A DNA stretch of 64,000 nt from Gammaproteobacteria bacterium 50_400_T64 (GTDB taxonomy: Bacteria > Pseudomonadota > Gammaproteobacteria > Pseudomonadales > Porticoccaceae): the NCBI GenBank assembly GCA_002162755.1, contig MAAS01000026.1:51669-115668 (forward strand). Direction: 5' to 3'. The notes under the pieces were generated by a model that saw nothing but the letters and a program-made list of their open reading frames with translations, was not told where the DNA came from and did not search any database. Positions 1-10,710 of this stretch are shown here, piece after piece. Numbering within the stretch: position 1 is the first letter of the stretch; each line of letters starts with the position of its first letter. The position numbers were made by a program, and so were the translations under genes.

Positions 1-64
1 ATAGAGCCTGGGAGCTGGTGCAAGAAATGGAAGCTTGAATGCAGCGTTAAATTGAAATTTAGTG

Positions 65-101
65 CAAATAAAAAGGGGCTTAATTAGCCCCTTTTTATTT
101 G
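65..101. terminator. Symmetric (bidirectional) intrinsic terminator
   Basis: CAAATAAAAAGGGGCT-TAATT-AGCCCCTTTTTATTTG: perfect 16-bp arms, A-tract/T-tract on either side. Confidence 0.85.
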
Positions 102-121
102 CTTGTACTAACGCGCTGACT

Positions 122-1162
122 TTATAAGATAATGTCAGCCATTAATTCCAGACCTTCTTTGGTGGTTTCACCACCGAGCAACATGGTTGAAACGTGGCCT
201 TTTTTGCCGGCGTCAATCCAGCGCTGTGAACGTTCACGAATGCGTTCGACCGGGCCGACCAGGTGTGCGGCATCAACCAATGCATCGGGCACGGCGGCGG
301 CAGCTTCTGCCTTTTTGCCCTCTAAATACAAATCCTGAATTTTCACAGCGGCGTCTTCAAAACCGAGGCGCTTGGCGTAGTCGTTATAAAAGTTTTTAGC
401 GCGGGCACCCATGCCGCCGATGTACAGCGCCATATTGTCTTTTAATGGTTTCATGCACTCTTCAATATCGTCGCCGATAATGACCCGTAAAAAGGGGGCA
501 ATCTCGAAATCGTCGAGGGTTTTATTACCGACATCGGCAAAACCCTTTTCGATAGGCTCGGCAAACACGTGGTATTGCTCGGGATCCATCCACACCGGGA
601 AAAAGCCATCGGCATGGCTCGCGGCAGCGCGCACGCCCGCCGGAGTAATTGTGGCCGCGAAAATAGGCGGTTGCTCTTGAATGTGCAAAATACTTTTCAG
701 CGGCTTACCCATACCGGTAGCGCCTTCACCTTTATAGGGTAGTTGGTACTGTTTTCCTTCGAAGGTGACGGGCCCTTCGCGATCGAAGATCTGCTTCATA
801 ATGGCAATATATTCTTTCAGACGCGTCACTGGCTTGCCGTAGGGCACGCCGTGCCAGCCTTCAACCACCTGCGGACCTGAGGCACCGAGGCCGACAATAA
901 AACGGTTGCCCGAGAGCTGGCTGAGAGACATTGCTGTCATTGCGGCCATGGCAGGGCTTCGCGCCGGCATTTGCATAATTGCTGTGCCGACTTTGATTTT
1001 GCTGGTATTGGCCAGTATCCAGGTGGCGGTGGTCACCGCGTCAGAACCATAGGCTTCTGCTGTCCACACCGAGTCGTAGCCGAGTTCTTCGGCGAGGCCG
1101 ATAGTATCGAGGGGTATTTTTACTGAGTTGCCGGAATAGCCGGTCATTAAGCCGAGTTTCAT
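122..1162 (-). CDS. LLM-class (luciferase-like) flavin-dependent oxidoreductase
   Basis: 346-aa ORF; MKLGLMTGYSG...AEELGYDSVWTAEAYGSDA...GLGASGPQVVEGWHGVPYGKP typical of the LLM F420/FMN family. Confidence 0.88.
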   Translation of the reverse strand: MKLGLMTGYSGNSVKIPLDTIGLAEELGYDSVWTAEAYGSDAVTTATWILANTSKIKVGTAIMQMPARSPAMAAMTAMSLSQLSGNRFIVGLGASGPQVVEGWHGVPYGKPVTRLKEYIAIMKQIFDREGPVTFEGKQYQLPYKGEGATGMGKPLKSILHIQEQPPIFAATITPAGVRAAASHADGFFPVWMDPEQYHVFAEPIEKGFADVGNKTLDDFEIAPFLRVIIGDDIEECMKPLKDNMALYIGGMGARAKNFYNDYAKRLGFEDAAVKIQDLYLEGKKAEAAAAVPDALVDAAHLVGPVERIRERSQRWIDAGKKGHVSTMLLGGETTKEGLELMADIIL

Positions 1163-1370
1163 AATCCTAGTCCTGATGCTGTGAGTTTTACGCTGTACTA
1201 AGGGCGTATTTTGGGAATGAGTCGTAAGCCTAACGATAACAAACTGCCGTGTGTGGAGCTAGATATGTCTGTTGAACAGTGGTTAATGAATACGCCTTAC
1301 GGGTACTAGCACTTACTCGGGCAAGGGGGTATCTTTGGCTGCAATTACATTCGATACAGGAGAGGCAGCG

Positions 1371-2141
1371 ATGGCCAGGTTTGATAATAAAACAGTCGTA
1401 ATTACAGGTGGTGCTGGAGGCATAGGCTTGGCGGCGGGTAAATTGTTTGCTCGTGAAGGGGCCAACGTCATGCTGGTAGATTTGACAGAAGATGCCTTGC
1501 AGGCAGCTGCGAAAGCAATTGATGCTGGGGATAGAGTCAGTTACCAGCTGGCTGATGTGTCAAAGCCCGAACAAGTTCAGGGCTATGTCACGGCGACATT
1601 GAAATGCTTTGGTGCCATCGACTACTTCTTAAATAATGCCGGTGTCGAGGGCGTGGTGGCGCCGATTATTGATTCACCTGTTGAGGCTTTTGATCAGGTG
1701 ATGGCGGTCAATATTAAGGGTGTGTGGCTGGGTTTGAAATATGTGATTCCCGCCATGCTCGACAATGGCGGTGGCAGTATTGTTATGACTTCATCAATGG
1801 CTGGGCTTAAAGGCACGCCGAATATTTCGCCCTATATTACCAGTAAACACGCCGTGGTCGGCATGATGCGCAGTGTCTCGCAGGAATATGCGACGCAGGG
1901 TATTCGCATTAATACGGTGAACCCGGCACCCATTGAAACGCGAATGATGCGTTCACTGGAAACAGGTTTTGCACCGGGGCAGGAAGAAGCTGCCAAGGCC
2001 CAGCTCAGCCAAATGATGCCCATGGGGCGCTATGGTGAGCCGGAGGAGGTGGCCAATCTAATGGCTTTTTTGTGCAGTGATGACGCCTCGTTTTGCTCCG
2101 GCGGCGTATATTCCGTCGACGGTGGCGGCTCGGCAATGTAG
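1371..2141 (+). CDS. SDR family oxidoreductase
   Basis: VITGGAGGIGLAAGKLF, NNAGVEG, SPYITSKHAV (YxxxK), C-term FCSGGVYSVDGGGSAM; RBS-like AGGAGAGG before ATG 1371 (ORF opens at 1335). Confidence 0.9.
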   Translation: MARFDNKTVVITGGAGGIGLAAGKLFAREGANVMLVDLTEDALQAAAKAIDAGDRVSYQLADVSKPEQVQGYVTATLKCFGAIDYFLNNAGVEGVVAPIIDSPVEAFDQVMAVNIKGVWLGLKYVIPAMLDNGGGSIVMTSSMAGLKGTPNISPYITSKHAVVGMMRSVSQEYATQGIRINTVNPAPIETRMMRSLETGFAPGQEEAAKAQLSQMMPMGRYGEPEEVANLMAFLCSDDASFCSGGVYSVDGGGSAM

Positions 2142-2169
2142 GAGCTAGTCCAGCAATATAAAGTGCTGC

Positions 2170-2655
2170 TTAATCTCTGAAGTTATTAAACTGAAAAGCC
2201 TGGCCCAGGTCTGCTTCGCGCACCAGGGCCATGGCACCTTGTAGGTCATCGCGTTTTTTACCAGTAACTCTGATTTTTTCACCTTGAATAGCAACCTGTA
2301 CTTTGGTCTTTGCGGCTTTAATCAGCTTGACGATTTTTTTCGCCGTTGGCTGGTCTATACCCTGTGCAAACCGTATCGCCAGGGAATAGGTTTTTCCGGT
2401 GTGCGTGCAGTCTTCATCGGCATCGATACTGTTTGGGTCAATTTTTCGTTTGACGATATTGTTACTGACGATATCGAGCATCTGCCGGCATTGGAAATCT
2501 GACTCAGCCGAAACGGTAATTACATCATCCTTTAAATCAATACTGGCTTTGACGCCACGAAAGTCAAAACGGGTGGCGAGTTCACGCTCAGAGTTTTGTG
2601 TCGCGTTGCGGATTTCAGTCGTCTCCACTTCGGAGACCATATCAAAAGAGGGCAT
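2170..2655 (-). CDS. yajQ: YajQ family cyclic-di-GMP-binding protein
   Basis: [34 protein letters not shown]...[10 protein letters not shown]-like family signature. Confidence 0.93.
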   Translation of the reverse strand: MPSFDMVSEVETTEIRNATQNSERELATRFDFRGVKASIDLKDDVITVSAESDFQCRQMLDIVSNNIVKRKIDPNSIDADEDCTHTGKTYSLAIRFAQGIDQPTAKKIVKLIKAAKTKVQVAIQGEKIRVTGKKRDDLQGAMALVREADLGQAFQFNNFRD

Positions 2656-2841
2656 TGTGTTAATCCTGTTATTTATTGAGGCGTTAGCGGGGTACTAGTC
2701 TACTAAAAGACCACCAGTCCACAAAACAGAAGATTAGAATTTGGCTGTGTGGGATTGGCTTGTATCGCTTGTTCTCGACGACTATATTTAGGCTCGTTGA
2801 TGGTTGTAACCCCTATAACACTGAGGCAGGCAGCAAAAATA

Positions 2842-4971
2842 ATGGCAGACGATACAAGAGCCATAGAGGAATGGAAAACCAAATATTTCGATCAGCTCGA
2901 CCGGCTTGATAAAAAAGAAGCCGACTGGGAGCAATTAGAAACCACTTTAAAGCGAGCTGTTGGGCGTTTGAGCATTGCGGCTGAAGGCCAGAATGAAGCG
3001 CTTGATGGTTGCCTTGGTAGCTTGCGCCGCTCTATTAAGAGCAATGTTAACCATCGTCAGCTTGAGCTAATTATTGACGATATTTCGGCCATACTGGCGC
3101 AGCTAGAAGAAAAAAATACCACCCCGGATCGCCTGATTGTAGATGCATTGCTGCAATTGATAGCAGGTTTAAACTTTTCGGATAGTCAGCAGAAGGCCTG
3201 CAAAAAAATCATCAAAAAGCTCGAGAAGTCAGATGACGGGCAGCGTGATAATTTATTGTCTGATACTGCGAGCTTTTTAAATACAACAATTATCACTACT
3301 GATACAGCTGGTGCTAGTAGTAAGCCATCATTTCTGAGTCGTATGTTATCCAGTGCGCCCGCTGAAAATGAGCAAACGCAATCAAGTAGCGAACAACTTT
3401 TAGGGGCAGCTGAAGCCCCGGACCTTTCCCGCTTACTTCTAAGTCTTAATGATTTTTTTGCAGGGCTGCCCTGGCCAGAAACAGAAAAAAAAGCGCTGGA
3501 TAGCGGTCTGGCCACAATGAAAGCCGCGAAAACATTGGATCAGTTACAGACAGCCATTCACCAACTGGCTGATGCTGTATCTGATTGCACTGTCGAAAAG
3601 GCAGGTGAGGACAATGGCTCCAGGTGCGCTGTTTACAAAGATTGCCTGATTGATCTTATTGATGCCCTGGAAGAAGGTCCGCTGGGGCGTGATCTGGAAT
3701 CTTTGAAAGTCAGTGTTCAGCTTGCAACTGAGGATGATGCGCTGGAGGAACTGACCCATCAGTTGTCTGGCTTACTTCTTAAGCCGGGTGTTGATTCTGG
3801 TACTAGTACTAGCGAAACACAACGGCTCTCTTCTGGTAAGCCCTTTGTAGACCCAATTTCTGAACGTCGTACCGAGACCACGAATGCCTCCTTAAATGAA
3901 GAGGCATCGTTACAGCCGACGATACAAGAGTTATTAATTCGTTTGCTTGAGCAGCTCATTGTGCCAAATAGCCTTCAGGCAGAAGCTGATAAAGTGAAAC
4001 AAAAACTTGAAAATATGGCTGCGCCTGGGGACTGGAGGCAATTGCTGAAAGATGTCGCTAATTTGATTAATTCAATACGACTGAGTATGCAGGCTGAAAA
4101 GCATGAGTTTGAAGATTTCTTGCAGCAGGTAACGGGTCGCTTGAAAGACATGGATCTCTTTCTGCAAAGTGAAACGACGAAGCTGGAAAGTGCTCAGAAT
4201 GATGGCCAGCAATTTGACGAGGAGATCCAAAGCAATGTTAAGACTATTCGAGAAGATGTTAATCAGGCAACGGAATTACCCCAGTTAAAGGTGCTGGTCG
4301 ACGATAAGCTTGCCGTGATTTCTGAGCATATTAATGCTTATCGAGTGGCAGAAGAAAAGAGAGCACAGCAATCCAAAGACGATGTCGAATCCATGCATGA
4401 GCGTATGCAGGCCCTGGAGAATGAAGCTGAGTCTCTTAAAAAAGTGATTGTCGAAAAAAACCAGCAGGCGATGTTTGATGCGTTGACGAATGTTCCCAAC
4501 CGCTTGTCTTATGAGCAGAAAATGGAGGAGGAATTTGCACGTTGGCAACGGACGGATTTACCTTTGGTTCTTGCCGTATGGGATATCGACTTCTTTAAAA
4601 AAATTAATGATAACTTTGGTCATCAAGCTGGCGATAAAGTGCTGGAAACGATAGCCCAGCTACTCAATAAACGTATTCGTAAAAGTGATTTCTTTGCCCG
4701 CTATGGGGGGGAGGAGTTCGTTATGTTACTACCTAATACCGAAGGTCAGGCAGCTCTTAAATTAGCCAATGGTTTACGCGAAAATATTAAAAACTGTAGC
4801 TTTCATTATCGCGGTGAGGATGTGCGTGTCACCGTCTCTTGTGGTCTGAGTAGTTTCAGTCAGGGTGATAGTGCTGACCAGGTGTTTGAGCGGGCAGATA
4901 AATCTTTGTATGAGGCTAAGGAGACAGGGCGTAATCGTTGCGTACTGTCGACCGCGTTGAATGACGCTTGA
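2842..4971 (+). CDS. GGDEF domain diguanylate cyclase with long alpha-helical N-terminal region
   Basis: FDALTNVPNRLSYEQKM...WDIDFFKKINDNFGHQAGDKVL...RKSDFFARYGGEEFVMLLP: GGEEF active site plus RxxD I-site; ORF opens 2749, ATG 2842 preferred. Confidence 0.9.
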   Translation: MADDTRAIEEWKTKYFDQLDRLDKKEADWEQLETTLKRAVGRLSIAAEGQNEALDGCLGSLRRSIKSNVNHRQLELIIDDISAILAQLEEKNTTPDRLIVDALLQLIAGLNFSDSQQKACKKIIKKLEKSDDGQRDNLLSDTASFLNTTIITTDTAGASSKPSFLSRMLSSAPAENEQTQSSSEQLLGAAEAPDLSRLLLSLNDFFAGLPWPETEKKALDSGLATMKAAKTLDQLQTAIHQLADAVSDCTVEKAGEDNGSRCAVYKDCLIDLIDALEEGPLGRDLESLKVSVQLATEDDALEELTHQLSGLLLKPGVDSGTSTSETQRLSSGKPFVDPISERRTETTNASLNEEASLQPTIQELLIRLLEQLIVPNSLQAEADKVKQKLENMAAPGDWRQLLKDVANLINSIRLSMQAEKHEFEDFLQQVTGRLKDMDLFLQSETTKLESAQNDGQQFDEEIQSNVKTIREDVNQATELPQLKVLVDDKLAVISEHINAYRVAEEKRAQQSKDDVESMHERMQALENEAESLKKVIVEKNQQAMFDALTNVPNRLSYEQKMEEEFARWQRTDLPLVLAVWDIDFFKKINDNFGHQAGDKVLETIAQLLNKRIRKSDFFARYGGEEFVMLLPNTEGQAALKLANGLRENIKNCSFHYRGEDVRVTVSCGLSSFSQGDSADQVFERADKSLYEAKETGRNRCVLSTALNDA

Positions 4972-5195
4972 ATGTAAGTACGTTTGCATGCCCGCACATC
5001 GACACCGCGTGTGACGGCTAGTGGGGTGTTGCAGTGGGTCGAGTTATAAGACCGCTGGTCTGCTATACGGCGGCTGAGTGTTAACTGCATCACAAAATAG
5101 TTGGTAAAATCGCGATTCAAGAATTAGCTTGCCTACGGCTCACTTGAGATGACTTGTAGGGCCATTCAAACAGGAAGTTTCGCGGATTTTAAATA

Positions 5196-6596
5196 ATGCA
5201 TTGTATGAACGTGACCTATGGAAAACCCATGAGTAAAAGCCCTGATTGGCTTAGTGATACCCGTAAAAAAGGGGTCCGCACACCGGTAAGTCAGCTTAAA
5301 GTTGGCATGTTTGTCGCTGAACTGGATAGACCCTGGATGGGAACCCCATTTTTTACAGAGGGTGTGTTAATTAAGCATCATGATCAAATTCGACAGTTTT
5401 CAGAGTATTGCCAGCACGTCTATGTTACTGAGACGCCGGCCGGGTTAAGGCAAGGTAAAAAAACGATGGTTAAGCCGATCGAATCACTTGCGCAGAAGGC
5501 TTCCCGCCCCGTGGCATTTACAACTTTATCCGCGATTCAGGAGAAGCAAAAGCAAGGTCGAAAACCTCTTATTAAGAAGAGGCGGGAAATGATTAAAAAA
5601 AATAAAAGTACGGGTTACGAAATACAGCTGTCTGCGGAACAGGAGCATCCCGCTGCACGAGAGGCATATGATCAGGCAAAGTTAATGCTTGAAAATATTG
5701 TCATTGCTGTTGAATATGGGTCTACGCCCGATATCCATAGCGCGGAAGCGGTTGTTAGACTTTGCCGTGAGAGTGTCGTGCGTAACCCGAATGCGCTTGT
5801 CTGGATGAGCCGAATACAGCATGACAATGCCTATATTGTTAAGCACGGTTTGAGTGTTTGTATTTTGGCAATGGTTTTTGGTCGGTATCTTAATTTTACT
5901 GAGTCTGAGCTCGATGTGCTGGGTTTGTGTGGACTGTTGCATGATATCGGCAAGGTTAAAATTCCTACCGATGTACACAATAAGCGCGGTCTTTTAACCA
6001 CTGATGAGCTGCGTTTGATAAAGCAGCACACAGTAGATGGCTATAAACTTTTACGCGACAATAAAACGCAATTCGCGAAACTAACAGACGTCGCCTTAAA
6101 TCATCATGAAAGGCCTGATGGCCTAGGTTATCCGCGTAATTTAAAAGGCCATGAAATATCCGATTACGCGAAGATCATTGCTGTGGTTGAAGCCTATGAT
6201 GCGATGACTTCGGAGCGCTGTTATGCGGAAGCAAAAGGCCCCGCGGAAGCTCATAAAGAAGTTTATGAAAACTTGGGCAAGCAATTTGACGAGGAGTATG
6301 CACTACAGTTTATGCAAGCAATAGGGCCCTATCCTCCAGGTACTGTCGTGGAACTGCGCAATGGTATGGTTGGTATCGTTCTGACAGGCCACACCAAGTT
6401 TAGACATTTACCGACAGTTATATTGTCTCGAGACACCGATAAGAAAGCCATTGACGATAACGTAACGGATTTATCTCTGACCGATAGCGGCCGTTTAGAT
6501 AAAAGCTATTTGATTCAACGTGCGCTGCCGGATGGCTCTTTCGGTGTCTGTCTGGAAAATCACACCTTAGGTTCTAATAAAGATCCGGAAACCTAA
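5196..6596 (+). CDS. HD-GYP domain phosphodiesterase with N-terminal DUF3391-like region
   Basis: LLHDIGKVKIP (HD) and NHHERPDGLGYP (HHExxDGxGYP). Confidence 0.92.
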   Translation: MHCMNVTYGKPMSKSPDWLSDTRKKGVRTPVSQLKVGMFVAELDRPWMGTPFFTEGVLIKHHDQIRQFSEYCQHVYVTETPAGLRQGKKTMVKPIESLAQKASRPVAFTTLSAIQEKQKQGRKPLIKKRREMIKKNKSTGYEIQLSAEQEHPAAREAYDQAKLMLENIVIAVEYGSTPDIHSAEAVVRLCRESVVRNPNALVWMSRIQHDNAYIVKHGLSVCILAMVFGRYLNFTESELDVLGLCGLLHDIGKVKIPTDVHNKRGLLTTDELRLIKQHTVDGYKLLRDNKTQFAKLTDVALNHHERPDGLGYPRNLKGHEISDYAKIIAVVEAYDAMTSERCYAEAKGPAEAHKEVYENLGKQFDEEYALQFMQAIGPYPPGTVVELRNGMVGIVLTGHTKFRHLPTVILSRDTDKKAIDDNVTDLSLTDSGRLDKSYLIQRALPDGSFGVCLENHTLGSNKDPET

Positions 6597-6800
6597 ACTC
6601 TCGCTCCACATCTACGATGATCTTTACGGGCCCACTTTTGGGTGTTTGGTCTGTGATGCTCAATAGCCCCTTCTAATTCTGGCTGGCGTGGCGTTATGGG
6701 ACACTATCTGTTAACTGTAGCACTTTACGACAATCGCAAAGCGATCATACTCATGAGATAAATTAAACGATGCTGCGTCGTCAGCCGAAATTATCAATGG

Positions 6801-8168
6801 ATGGGGTCGATGGAAGATAGTTCTAATGGAGAGAGTCGGGGTGGTGGCCCAGTTCAAAATATAAAGAGAGGTGATTTGGAACGAGTCGATGTGAGTGATA
6901 TCGAGATGGGGATGTTCATTGCCGAGCTAGACCGCCCCTGGTTGGAAACACCATTTTTGTTACAGGGTTTTGAGCTGCGTGATGAGGACGATCTCGAGAA
7001 TCTTAAAAAATATTGCCAGCATATTTATATACCCCGTCAGCCTGAAGTCATAAAAGACAAGCCTCGTGCTCGAACAAGGCGTGGACAAAGACTGCTGAAT
7101 ACCGAAAATAAGGGCACACTGTTGAAGGTCTCGAGTAGTCTAACTACGCAGCCTCAAAAACATCGTATTGTTAGTTCTGATTTAAAATCTAAAGCGAATA
7201 TCATAAAGCAGAATGAGCGTTTGGTCGCTGTGCGTAAAGAGCACAAGATCGCGAAGAAAGCCTATAGCAAGGGCAAAACAAATATTAACCAAATTCTTAG
7301 CTCTGCCAGGTTTGGGCAAATGCTCAATACGGTCACTGCAGAAGGTATTGTGTCTGGTTGTGTTGACAGTATGTTACAAAACCCCGATGCGATGCTCTGG
7401 ATGAGCAAGATGAAGCATGAAGATGAGTACACGGCTGAGCATTGTTTAAACGTCTGTGTTCTTGCCATTGCATTTGGTCGTCATTTGAATTTTTCTAAAG
7501 GTAAGTTACAGATATTAGGGCTTTGTGGGCTGTTGCATGATGTCGGCAAGATGAGAACGCCGGACGAAATTCTCAATAAGCCAAGTTCATTGACGGACGA
7601 AGAATTTGACATCATGAAGGGGCATACTATCGAGGGGTATCAGCTCCTCGTTGAGGAAGGTGGGGCTCCCTATCAGGCAATTGATGTTGCGCTTAATCAC
7701 CATGAAAGGCCGGATGGCAAGGGTTATCCAAATGGTTTGATCGGCAAAGATATATCCGCATACTCGAGGATTATCGCCATTGTTGATGCTTATGACGCGA
7801 TGACCAGTAATCGTTGTTATTCCCGGGCGGTGTCGCCCGTTGAAGCGCAAAGAATTATTTTCCGAAACCGCGGCTCGCAATTTGACGAAAAATACGCACT
7901 TTCATTTTTGCAGGCGATTGGCCCCTACCCACCAGGGACTGTTGTTGAGTTGCATAATGGCATGGTGGGTATTGTGCTTTCGGGGCGGCGAAAAATTCGC
8001 CACTTACCAATGGCTATTCTTGTTCGCAACGCTGAAAAAGAGGAGATCGATGAAAGCGCGGTCGACCTTTCGTTGACCTCTAGTGGAGAGCTGGACAGGG
8101 GTTATCTTATACGTTGTTCTCTGAAGGACGGGGCATTTGGTATCAAACTGGAAGAGCACACAATTTAA
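6801..8168 (+). CDS. HD-GYP domain phosphodiesterase, tandem paralogue of the preceding gene
   Basis: LLHDVGKMRTP, NHHERPDGKGYP; C-term AIGPYPPGTVVELHNGMVGIVLSG nearly identical to upstream gene. Confidence 0.92.
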   Translation: MGSMEDSSNGESRGGGPVQNIKRGDLERVDVSDIEMGMFIAELDRPWLETPFLLQGFELRDEDDLENLKKYCQHIYIPRQPEVIKDKPRARTRRGQRLLNTENKGTLLKVSSSLTTQPQKHRIVSSDLKSKANIIKQNERLVAVRKEHKIAKKAYSKGKTNINQILSSARFGQMLNTVTAEGIVSGCVDSMLQNPDAMLWMSKMKHEDEYTAEHCLNVCVLAIAFGRHLNFSKGKLQILGLCGLLHDVGKMRTPDEILNKPSSLTDEEFDIMKGHTIEGYQLLVEEGGAPYQAIDVALNHHERPDGKGYPNGLIGKDISAYSRIIAIVDAYDAMTSNRCYSRAVSPVEAQRIIFRNRGSQFDEKYALSFLQAIGPYPPGTVVELHNGMVGIVLSGRRKIRHLPMAILVRNAEKEEIDESAVDLSLTSSGELDRGYLIRCSLKDGAFGIKLEEHTI

Positions 8169-8247
8169 TAATAGTGATCCCGTTTTATGTCCTCCCCCTC
8201 TCCCAACGAGAAATATTGCGGTGGGGTTTTTAATGAGTGCTGTCGGC

Positions 8248-8748
8248 TTACTCTGAGTAACGAATCCCAATAATTAGATAATCATGGCTTTCTCCGTTTA
8301 GGGTAAACGCTATTTCATCATCCAGGTTTTTACCGATCAGCGCTTTAGCCAAGGGTGAATCAATACTGATATAACCTTTGCTAGTATCGAGCTCGTCGGC
8401 TCCGACGATGCGATAACAAACGCTTTCAGCATCGTCATCTTCCAGTGTTACCCAGGCACCAAAATAAACCTTGTCGGTGTTGCTCGGTGGGCGATCGACG
8501 ATGGTGAAATCTTCCAGTCGATTTGTGAGATAACGTACGCGGCTATCAATTTCCCGCAAGCGGCGCTTGCCATAAATGTAATCCCCATTTTCTGAGCGGT
8601 CACCATTTTTAGCAGCTTCGTGTACCACGGCGGTCACCTGGGGGCGTTCGACCTTCCACAGCTGTCGTAATTCATCGCGCAACTGTTTCGCGCCCTCACT
8701 GGTAATGTAGGGGCTGGAGGGTTCTCTGGGTGGTCGGTAGCGGCCCAT
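8248..8748 (-). CDS. greB: Transcription elongation factor GreB
   Basis: ITSEGAKQLRDELRQLWKVERPQVTAVVHEAAKNGDRSENGDYIYGKRRLREIDSRVRYL. Confidence 0.94.
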   Translation of the reverse strand: MGRYRPPREPSSPYITSEGAKQLRDELRQLWKVERPQVTAVVHEAAKNGDRSENGDYIYGKRRLREIDSRVRYLTNRLEDFTIVDRPPSNTDKVYFGAWVTLEDDDAESVCYRIVGADELDTSKGYISIDSPLAKALIGKNLDDEIAFTLNGESHDYLIIGIRYSE

Positions 8749-8750
8749 GG

Positions 8751-10709
8751 CTAAGCCGACGTGGAGGGTGAAACAGCAGGCAGATCAAAACCAAAAACCT
8801 CACTGTAAAACTTGAGTTCCTCTAGCATCGCTTTCTCCGTATTTCCTGCCTGCCGAAAACCGTGGCCTTCATCGCTAAAGGGAATGTATTTCACTTTAAG
8901 CCCTTTTTTCTCGAGAGATTCAACCATTGCTTCTGCCTGTTGCGGCGGCACAACTTTATCGTCGAGACCCTGAAAGAAAATTACCGGGCAATTGAGTTTA
9001 TCGATATGGTTAATGGGCGAACGTTGCTTATAGAGTGCTTGCTCAGCGGGGTAGGGGCCGACCAATGTGTCGAGATAGCGCGACTCAAATTTGTGGGTGT
9101 CGCGGGCCAGAGTTTCGAGATCACCAATGCCGTAATAACTGGCACCGGCTTTGAACAAGTCGTGAAAGGCGAGGGCGGCGAGCACGGTATAACCGCCAGC
9201 GCTGCCGCCGCGAATCATGATGCGCTCGGGGTCGACGAGGTTTTGAGCAATAAGATGCTGGGCACCGGCGACCACATCGTCGACATCTTTAATCCCCCAG
9301 GCACCATCCAACGCTTGTCGATAGGGTCTACCGTAGCCGGTACTGCCACGATAATTCACGTCGAGCACCGCAAAGCCACGATTAGTCCAGAACTGTATTT
9401 TTAAATTGAAACCTGTAGAGGTAGCACCGGTTGGCCCGCCGTGGCACAAGACCAGCAGTGGTGGTTTTTCATCGGTGTTTTGTGAATACGCGGCATTACA
9501 GGGCGGATAATAAAAGCCGTGGGCTTGTTCGTTGTCATTAGTTGAAGAGCCGCTGGTAGTAAATGTAATAGCTTGAGGCTGAGCGTAGTTTTCTGCGGCA
9601 ATGGGCAGGGCGGTAAACTGATGAATGATTTTATATTGAGCCGATTGTGTGTCGAGTTCGACAAGGCAGCCACTTTGTGAAGGCGACGCACCTATAAACC
9701 AGACGCAATTTTCTTTGCTGACTAAAGCCGATATTTGAGTGAAGGGCAGGTCAATGGTCGTTAGTTGTTTGGTTTTTTCATCAATGAGGCCGAGCCGCCA
9801 TAAACCCTCTGTGGTGTAGCAGGCGGCCAAATTACCGTCTCTGCAAAAACCATAAGTCGACATGCCCAGTGTCCACAGTGGCGTGGCAAACTCTGCTTTC
9901 TGTGGACATATTGCTACGCTTTTCTCTGTATTTTCATGGCGATAAATATTCCACCACTCGTTGCGATCCGAGACAAAGTACAATTCGCCAGCGGGTGACC
10001 ACTGGGGCTGAAAAATAGCTTCATCACGGCCACCGGCAATATTTTCTGGGCTGGCCAATAAACCACCGTCATTGAAATTCGCCAGCCATAATTCGCTACC
10101 CTGCCAGGGCATTTGTGGGTGCTGCCAGCTTATCCAGCTAAGTTGTGTGCCATCGGGACTGAGGCGAGGGTAGGCGTAAAAATCTGCGCCGCTGTGTAGC
10201 TCACTAAATTCGTAGGGTGAGTTGGTGGAAAGGGCGGCAATAAAGTTGCGGGGCTCATCAAGTTCGTCGCTGCTTTGTTCGGCGACGCAAATTAAGCGTT
10301 GGTGTTGGGTGTCATAACAAAAATCAGCAAAGCGCAGGTTGTGATTGGCCGGACTAATGGCCTCGGGGCTTGCACCTTTTACCCCTGTGTCGATCCGATA
10401 AATACGCTGATCATTTTGTTCGCAAAAATATAAAACACCAGCAATTACAATATACGGTGCGCCACCGTATTCATGCACGCGGCTACGCGCACTAAAAGGT
10501 GCGGGCAGCACATCCGTTTTTTGCCCCGTGGCATCGTGCCTAACAATTGCATTGCGTCCGCGTTCTTCCGGTCGAGCCTCCAGCCAATAAAGGTCATCAC
10601 CATCAATACACAGGTTATCGATTGAGGGTGCTGCACTGGCAACCTGTCGAGCGCTGATCGGTGATTGCCAGCTGCCATATGCGGTGTTGCTTTTCATTTT
10701 GTCTGCCAT
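8751..10709 (-). CDS. S9 family peptidase (prolyl oligopeptidase-like)
   Basis: LCHGGPTGATSTGFN...MIRGGSAGGYTVLAAL (GGSAGG nucleophile elbow)...DDKVVPP...SDEGHGFR. Confidence 0.92.
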   Translation of the reverse strand: MADKMKSNTAYGSWQSPISARQVASAAPSIDNLCIDGDDLYWLEARPEERGRNAIVRHDATGQKTDVLPAPFSARSRVHEYGGAPYIVIAGVLYFCEQNDQRIYRIDTGVKGASPEAISPANHNLRFADFCYDTQHQRLICVAEQSSDELDEPRNFIAALSTNSPYEFSELHSGADFYAYPRLSPDGTQLSWISWQHPQMPWQGSELWLANFNDGGLLASPENIAGGRDEAIFQPQWSPAGELYFVSDRNEWWNIYRHENTEKSVAICPQKAEFATPLWTLGMSTYGFCRDGNLAACYTTEGLWRLGLIDEKTKQLTTIDLPFTQISALVSKENCVWFIGASPSQSGCLVELDTQSAQYKIIHQFTALPIAAENYAQPQAITFTTSGSSTNDNEQAHGFYYPPCNAAYSQNTDEKPPLLVLCHGGPTGATSTGFNLKIQFWTNRGFAVLDVNYRGSTGYGRPYRQALDGAWGIKDVDDVVAGAQHLIAQNLVDPERIMIRGGSAGGYTVLAALAFHDLFKAGASYYGIGDLETLARDTHKFESRYLDTLVGPYPAEQALYKQRSPINHIDKLNCPVIFFQGLDDKVVPPQQAEAMVESLEKKGLKVKYIPFSDEGHGFRQAGNTEKAMLEELKFYSEVFGFDLPAVSPSTSA

Positions 10710-10710
10710 T

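Noticed and set aside
8862-9404. 180-aa plus-strand ORF inside the S9 peptidase
   Set aside because: Antisense to the conserved catalytic domain; no independent coding evidence.
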